Positions 57,401 through 60,795 of a stretch of DNA of 60,795 nt are shown piece by piece. The stretch comes from a virus, in IMG/VR virus record IMGVR_UViG_3300032053_000075, positions 1 through 60,795 of that record, one strand, 5' to 3'. The notes below the pieces were generated by a model. That model was given only the letters and a program-made list of their open reading frames with translations. It made no database searches and was not told the origin of the DNA. Position 1 is the stretch's first letter, and every line of letters begins with the position of its first letter. The position numbers and the translations under genes are program-made.

Positions 57401-58238
57401 TACGTTGAACAAGTCGATTAAGCACATGGACAATATTTCATTTTGTGGTGCTGTTCTTGATTATGATGGGTCAGTCGAGTCGCGGATGATTCAACCACTT
57501 CCGAGGGATATGGCTGGTCTTACGGATAGGGCAAAATTTTTACTTGACTTGGTTCCTCAAAATTGGGCAGGGTATGATCCAACGATAGACCCTGTGGAGT
57601 ATGGTGGGGTTAAGTATTCTGTGAAAGATTTTGTGCAGAGTATCTATGATACCATTGATGCTGCCGTAAAAGGGGACTACAAGGATGCCGCATCTCTTGG
57701 GAATACTCTTAGCGCCTGTCTTTCAAAGTTGCTAAGTATAGATAATCAAGTTAAGATTTTCAGAACCAAAGGTATTACTTCTATACTTGGAGAAAAGTAT
57801 GCCCCTGAATTTCTTACCTTCTTTAATGGGGCAATGGGGAGAAGTTCACTGGAGTTGTCGGATGTTATTGATGAGGTGACTGCTACTAAGTACATCAGGA
57901 AGTTGTTTTCCTTGCAGACAGACCAGTTGAAAGTTACTGAGAAGATTGCTAGTGATGCGGTAGCACATGCGGAAATTTTCAAAGCAAATGTGTTAAATCA
58001 GCAATACTTCTTCCGTGGTATTGTTGATGTTGTTATGGATGAGCGACATGCTGTAGATTTCTTTTTTAACTTGGTAACTTCTGCTGAGGGTAATAATGAT
58101 TTTTATGAGTGGTTTAACAGGTTGTTTTTGGATAGTACCTTTGCTACTTACGTTATGTCAAAGTTTGGGATGAAAGATCCAGACATGGTGAATGCTGTTC
58201 TTACCTATAACAAACAAAAGGCTGGACGGGATAAATGA
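54495..58238 (+). CDS. Double-AAA MoxR-like ATPase with an intein
   Basis: 1247 codons; the spliced protein would be about 1110 residues. After a 200-residue helical N-terminus and a Pro-rich linker, AAA domain 1 has IGPTAVAKSALVKKL (Walker A with Ala where Gly is usual) and LLFLDEINRAPQS (Walker B). Domain 2 has MITPTSYGKTSRV (Walker A) and LVVFFDELNRAQQT (Walker B), then VVLQAMNYGDRYEG (sensor). The MoxR family remodels or activates partner proteins, usually VWA or metallopeptidase-like ones, as found two genes downstream. ATGA overlap with the next gene. Confidence 0.85.
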   Translation: MLLDIESIFPFVRSAQRFTGSYTRMLSKKELIAPFYGYDTYPVFGGFPAKASFRFYKLHPLNLYVFAEENLYDVKELNRQLYSEGSKIEALIDVVDYAEILRYVTLDEDNLMAKLNISDFSDSISIVKEAGEIVSLWYTKSSDEIKGLVNSLLTASVLGAFAERDKAGLEYHGPGVSPVIAPVNPEAKDATVPTPAIPTPTTEAIGQFTEQLRKFRGQGEELYEAPLPNAGSGASPGISGGTLDPVETWLRQYLLKRSDDAKQVATLIGPTAVAKSALVKKLAKELGYRLVDFRCLHGDTEIKLIDGTSKKIKDIPAGDKVWVYSCKKDGTIFPALATALGVTRENASFVEVEIDNGEKVRVTPDHKFILRDGSECEAKDLISGILLMSGRENRDCKVVSAWVVEEISNAYCLNVPEYHNFALSSGVFVRNCAFVERSDFEGMKKFATDDETQRMMSYSASMDKMITATDDFQEFATQKYVQIEKYLTDTPDIPKDEKDTIEALRKKFEEWKKPVLLFLDEINRAPQSVIATLTAILNQKIYNNHSMKQCSIVCAANAPIGLDPSIHDIYATTMINDPAAAQRFESINVNPKDVYGRWKKYIQGAGWHKSVVDFVDTPEKAYSIDVLADIYKKYGDGQEKRAALDPFPHYRSWEFVSNHVNAVEEKKDFFNPVFITNLIGENAVSSEYLKYLKTNYKSIVKHVDDSPGKEEDEFKKGIRNCVGSGNAMMMITPTSYGKTSRVNEVCKDMALDPPFVINMSQKDRVDVMGAPKTINTIDYALEDLKGKLPETHPLYAQLKDPAILGQLSLPEEVTVFAPDIEFTKRIRKLKKGQKLVVFFDELNRAQQTAMSSVFEAISDQKLFGVQFEPGQVVVLQAMNYGDRYEGANTIDSAFSGRSAMYVKLSYTDKDATDYLAGIKSEGYSSVILDYLASKTPDELVKMFMHVEAPIGEADDVGFGHGAPTFRGWSTLNKSIKHMDNISFCGAVLDYDGSVESRMIQPLPRDMAGLTDRAKFLLDLVPQNWAGYDPTIDPVEYGGVKYSVKDFVQSIYDTIDAAVKGDYKDAASLGNTLSACLSKLLSIDNQVKIFRTKGITSILGEKYAPEFLTFFNGAMGRSSLELSDVIDEVTATKYIRKLFSLQTDQLKVTEKIASDAVAHAEIFKANVLNQQYFFRGIVDVVMDERHAVDFFFNLVTSAEGNNDFYEWFNRLFLDSTFATYVMSKFGMKDPDMVNAVLTYNKQKAGRDK
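55377..55787 (+). other. Mini-intein in the MoxR-like ATPase
   Basis: 137 residues, C295 to N431, inserted just after the domain 1 Walker A helix (LVDFR|CAFVERSD). Blocks: CLHGDTEIKLIDG, TPDHKFILRDGS, YHNFALSSGVFVRN, with extein Cys next. The penultimate residue is Arg instead of the usual His. Same length as the terminase intein and similar C-terminus, so the two share ancestry. Confidence 0.9.
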
Positions 58239-58663
58239 TAGAACTTCAAGATAAGCTGAGTGATGTTATGGATACCATTGGTATTACTTGTCAAGAGTAC
58301 CTACCCGGAGAAGGGGATATTGTGTCTTGTAGGTTGTTAGAATATCCTTCTTATTTCAATACTCTTGAAAAGATAAGCAGGTCTTTGTATGCAGATAAGA
58401 TGATTATGCAGAAGAACGAGATTCTGATATACCTTTCAACTGTTTGGGTGAAGGGTCAGAGGTACAAGATTCGGGCTTTTGTACATTTTGTATTTTCCAA
58501 GGGTTTTTTGAGTATGGTGTATATAAAGGCTACTACTTATGTTTACACAGGTTTTGATGGAGTAACACGTAATTTTGTGGCTGTTGAAGACTTGATGAAC
58601 ACTATGCGGGATGACCGGAAAATGAAAATCGTAGACTCTATGGGGGCACTAAGTAATGTCTAA
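58235..58663 (+). CDS. Hypothetical protein of the MoxR group
   Basis: 142 residues between the ATPase and the metallopeptidase with overlaps on both sides. Alpha/beta sequence (CQEYLPGEGDIVSCRLLEY, then YKIRAFVHFVFSKGFLSMVY). May be an adaptor of the pair. Family unknown. Confidence 0.65.
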   Translation: MIELQDKLSDVMDTIGITCQEYLPGEGDIVSCRLLEYPSYFNTLEKISRSLYADKMIMQKNEILIYLSTVWVKGQRYKIRAFVHFVFSKGFLSMVYIKATTYVYTGFDGVTRNFVAVEDLMNTMRDDRKMKIVDSMGALSNV

Positions 58664-60795
58664 GCTATATGAACAATCTGGTGTTGTTGTTAAGGGTGTT
58701 TATTCTGAGCCTATAAATACTATTGACGACTATGCTAAATTTATCCAGTGGTATATAGATAGTTCGAGTAGGGCGACTGAAGAAACTTATCTTACCTATG
58801 AAGAGTTGAATGCTATAAATTATCAGGCTATTGTAGCTGTTCGAGGGATTCCTACTGGTTTAACTTTGACTTTTCCACAGCACGGAAGAGCTATTTCTTA
58901 TGGTTTTTGTGACACGAAGAAGTTTTTTGAGGTAACGAAGAAGTATCAAGGGATGGTACAGAAGTTTGACACTAATTTTGTAGATGCTCTTAGGTCTACC
59001 AAAATCAATATTGATAGTCTTTCTTCTGAGCTTTTAGCTGCTGGTGAGAAGGTTCTTGCTACTACTCATACATATAGTAACGTATACCAGACTATGAAGA
59101 AGGTGTACGACAATCCTAATGTTCCTACTCTTGGTGTTGGGTATAATGAGGTTTTAGAGTCTTTTACACTTTCAATTAACCGAGAGTTTCTTGTTAAGTT
59201 TGTTGCTCAGTATTTGGTGATGGGTTCTAATGGTACTACGAGTACGCAAATGGATATGGGAAAAGAAGGCAAACTTGATATGTCTTCAAAGATAGCTCAT
59301 ATTGTTGCGTATGCTTTGAGACATGAAGTGGATCACGTTAATAATTTACATGCTCATAAGCGTGGATTTAATGTTGTTCAGGGTTTCAATTTTGGTGAGA
59401 ATAATATTTGGGCAGATTGTATCATTAACTATAACTTAACGAGAAAGGTTCCGGGTAAGAATGAGAATCGTTATCATGATGAATTGATGCCGGACAAGGA
59501 TCTTTTGCCTATAAATGGGATGGGTAGGTTGTTAGTATCCCATGCTGTTGTTGATGGTTCTAAGCTAACTGCTTTTGGATCTACAAAGATGGTTGATATA
59601 GGAAAAATTGGTTATGTTACGACGACTAAAGCCTCTGGCTCTGAAATTAGTGGTTTCTTTGGTAAGATTAAGGATAAAGAAAAGTATCCTATTGTGTTGA
59701 GTATGAATCCGGCATTTATTCAGGAAAGTATGACAAATGTTTCTACGTCTCAGATTATGCAACTCTACGGAATATTGAAAGATTACTTCCACTTTAGATT
59801 GTTTAATACTGACAAGACAAAGGTACAGGCTAAGAAGAACCCTGTTAGGAAAGATCCAAAACAGCAGAAGGAGAGGCCGAGAGTTCGTGTTGGGGATATT
59901 GTTAGTAGTAAATCTACCAGGGAGTATGGGGTTGTGGGTTCTGTTTCCCCTGATACAAATAAGGCAGGGGTTAGAACTTTTGATAAAGATTATTTAGATA
60001 AGATTATGGCTGGTGCAGGTGAAGACAATCTTCCAAAAGAATCTGAACCAATAAAGGAATTTGACATAGATGATTTGACTGTTCTTGGAACAGTTAGTGA
60101 GCCTTCTAAAGAGCCGGAGCCGTCTGAAGAGCCAGAACAGCCCGGAGGGGAGCCACAGCCCGGAGGGGAGCCACAGCCCGGAGGGGAGCCACAGCCCGGA
60201 GGGGAGCCACAGCCCGGAGGGGAGCCACAGCCCGGAGGGGAGCCACAGCCCGGAGGGGAGCCACAGCCCGGAGGGGATGACGAGGGAGACGACGAGGGTG
60301 ATGAGAAGGGTGATGATGAGGGTGGTGATAAGGGTGACGATAAGGGAGATGATGAAGGTGATGATGAAGGTGATGGTGAGGGTGGGTGGTCAGTTGGTGA
60401 CTCTTGTACTGTTAAGGCGACCGGAGAGGTTGCTCAGATTGTAAAGGTAGGGGATGTTGATAAGAATGGGAAAAGAAAGATCACCATAACAGTATTACCT
60501 GAAGTTGTCGGAAAGGTAATCAAGTCTAAGTTAAGTAAAACCAAGATAGACCTTGGAAAAGTATTTTCATCCAAGATAGAGTCTGCCAATGATACTTATG
60601 ATGTTACTGAGGATGATATAGAGCCTTTAAGTGGGGATGAGGATGATCCGGGTGGTAAGAAAGGGAAGAAAGGTAAGAAAGGAAAGAAGGGCGAACCGGG
60701 AGATGATTCGGGGGATGATTCGGGAGATGATTCGGGGGATGATTCGGGAGATGATTCGGGGGATGATTCGGGAGATGATTCGGGAGATGATGAGG
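58656..60795 (+). CDS. Metallopeptidase-like protein with tag and low-complexity tail (partial)
   Basis: At least 713 residues; the frame runs off the window. It opens MSKLYEQSGVVVKG, a tag variant. ALRHEVDHVNNLHAHK near residue 225 gives a HExxH zinc motif, with a downstream ENNIWADCIIN supplying possible Glu/Asp ligands, the arrangement of DUF2201-type peptidase domains paired with MoxR ATPases. From about residue 490 it becomes (QPGGEP)n, Asp/Glu/Gly/Lys runs, a small beta domain (WSVGDSCTVKATGEVAQIV), then GKK and GDDS repeats. No VWA MIDAS motif is visible before the end. Confidence 0.7.
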   Translation, partial: MSKLYEQSGVVVKGVYSEPINTIDDYAKFIQWYIDSSSRATEETYLTYEELNAINYQAIVAVRGIPTGLTLTFPQHGRAISYGFCDTKKFFEVTKKYQGMVQKFDTNFVDALRSTKINIDSLSSELLAAGEKVLATTHTYSNVYQTMKKVYDNPNVPTLGVGYNEVLESFTLSINREFLVKFVAQYLVMGSNGTTSTQMDMGKEGKLDMSSKIAHIVAYALRHEVDHVNNLHAHKRGFNVVQGFNFGENNIWADCIINYNLTRKVPGKNENRYHDELMPDKDLLPINGMGRLLVSHAVVDGSKLTAFGSTKMVDIGKIGYVTTTKASGSEISGFFGKIKDKEKYPIVLSMNPAFIQESMTNVSTSQIMQLYGILKDYFHFRLFNTDKTKVQAKKNPVRKDPKQQKERPRVRVGDIVSSKSTREYGVVGSVSPDTNKAGVRTFDKDYLDKIMAGAGEDNLPKESEPIKEFDIDDLTVLGTVSEPSKEPEPSEEPEQPGGEPQPGGEPQPGGEPQPGGEPQPGGEPQPGGEPQPGGEPQPGGDDEGDDEGDEKGDDEGGDKGDDKGDDEGDDEGDGEGGWSVGDSCTVKATGEVAQIVKVGDVDKNGKRKITITVLPEVVGKVIKSKLSKTKIDLGKVFSSKIESANDTYDVTEDDIEPLSGDEDDPGGKKGKKGKKGKKGEPGDDSGDDSGDDSGDDSGDDSGDDSGDDSGDDE
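60138..60278 (+). repeat. 18-bp tandem repeat, 7.8 copies
   Basis: CAGCCCGGAGGGGAGCCA is repeated at 60138, 60156 and every 18 bp to 60264, encoding QPGGEP. Copies are virtually identical and far more G+C-rich than the flanking gene. Confidence 0.95.
60698..60795 (+). repeat. 12-bp tandem repeat running off the window
   Basis: GGAGATGATTCG and GGGGATGATTCG alternate to the right edge, encoding GDDS repeats in the acidic tail of the metallopeptidase-like protein. Confidence 0.9.

Noticed and set aside
14839-58238. Group I or group II introns interrupting terminase, portal and ATPase
   Set aside because: The inserts stay in frame with intein splicing motifs at both ends, so they are protein-level inserts.

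Overview
The window is one continuous stretch of a large tailed double-stranded DNA phage (Caudoviricetes). The evidence is a T4-type large terminase, a portal protein, a long block of virion structural genes, two phage tRNA genes and a large set of tiny zinc-ribbon genes of phage type. Every gene I can support lies on the + strand, with tight spacing and many ATGA or GTGA stop/start overlaps. The host cannot be read from the sequence. Both ends of the window cut through genes.

Layout. 1-4182: a thioredoxin-like gene, then small accessory genes behind two near-identical sigma70-type promoters and a block of 9-bp repeats. 4182-6457: a compact run of eight small ORFs, richer in G+C than its neighbours. 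Each ORF ends in an imperfect inverted repeat with the architecture of an integron attC site, so this looks like an integron-type gene-cassette array inside a phage; no integrase is visible here. 6475-10162: more small Cys-rich genes, a P-loop kinase, and a gene broken by a 35-bp tandem duplication. 10166-10266: a strongly structured RNA or elaborate terminator. 10285-13423: DUF551-like protein, two glycosyltransferase-like proteins and a class-3 lipase. 13429-13675: two tRNA-Leu genes and a truncated tRNA-Ser. 14208-23807: acetyltransferase, terminase large subunit, portal and a large multi-zinc-ribbon protein; terminase and portal carry inteins. 23840-33446: about twenty small proteins, most carrying a recurring short peptide of the form LLxx(M/I)YE, interrupted by a tnpB gene. 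33454-39502: ATP-grasp enzyme, SWIM-type zinc protein, abundant repeat structural proteins, methyltransferase and another glycosyltransferase. 39512-52351: tail-fibre/receptor-binding module (TIM-barrel hydrolase-like protein, DUF2341/LamG protein, Gly-rich fibre, 1443-residue 21-mer repeat protein, BppU-like and LamG proteins). 52353-60795: a second group with the same tag peptide, built around a double-AAA MoxR-like ATPase (with a third intein) and a HExxH metallopeptidase-like protein.

How it fits together. Terminase, portal and the tagged proteins look like the head assembly and cargo programme. The tag ends in hydrophobic-x-Glu, which resembles the cleavage consensus of the T4 prohead protease, so the tagged proteins (including a polynucleotide-kinase-like enzyme, a peptidase-like gene neighbourhood and the MoxR-associated metallopeptidase) are candidates for proteins packed inside the capsid and delivered with the DNA. 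This is inference from a shared peptide and gene position. The major capsid protein, prohead protease, tail sheath and replication genes were not recognised in this window.
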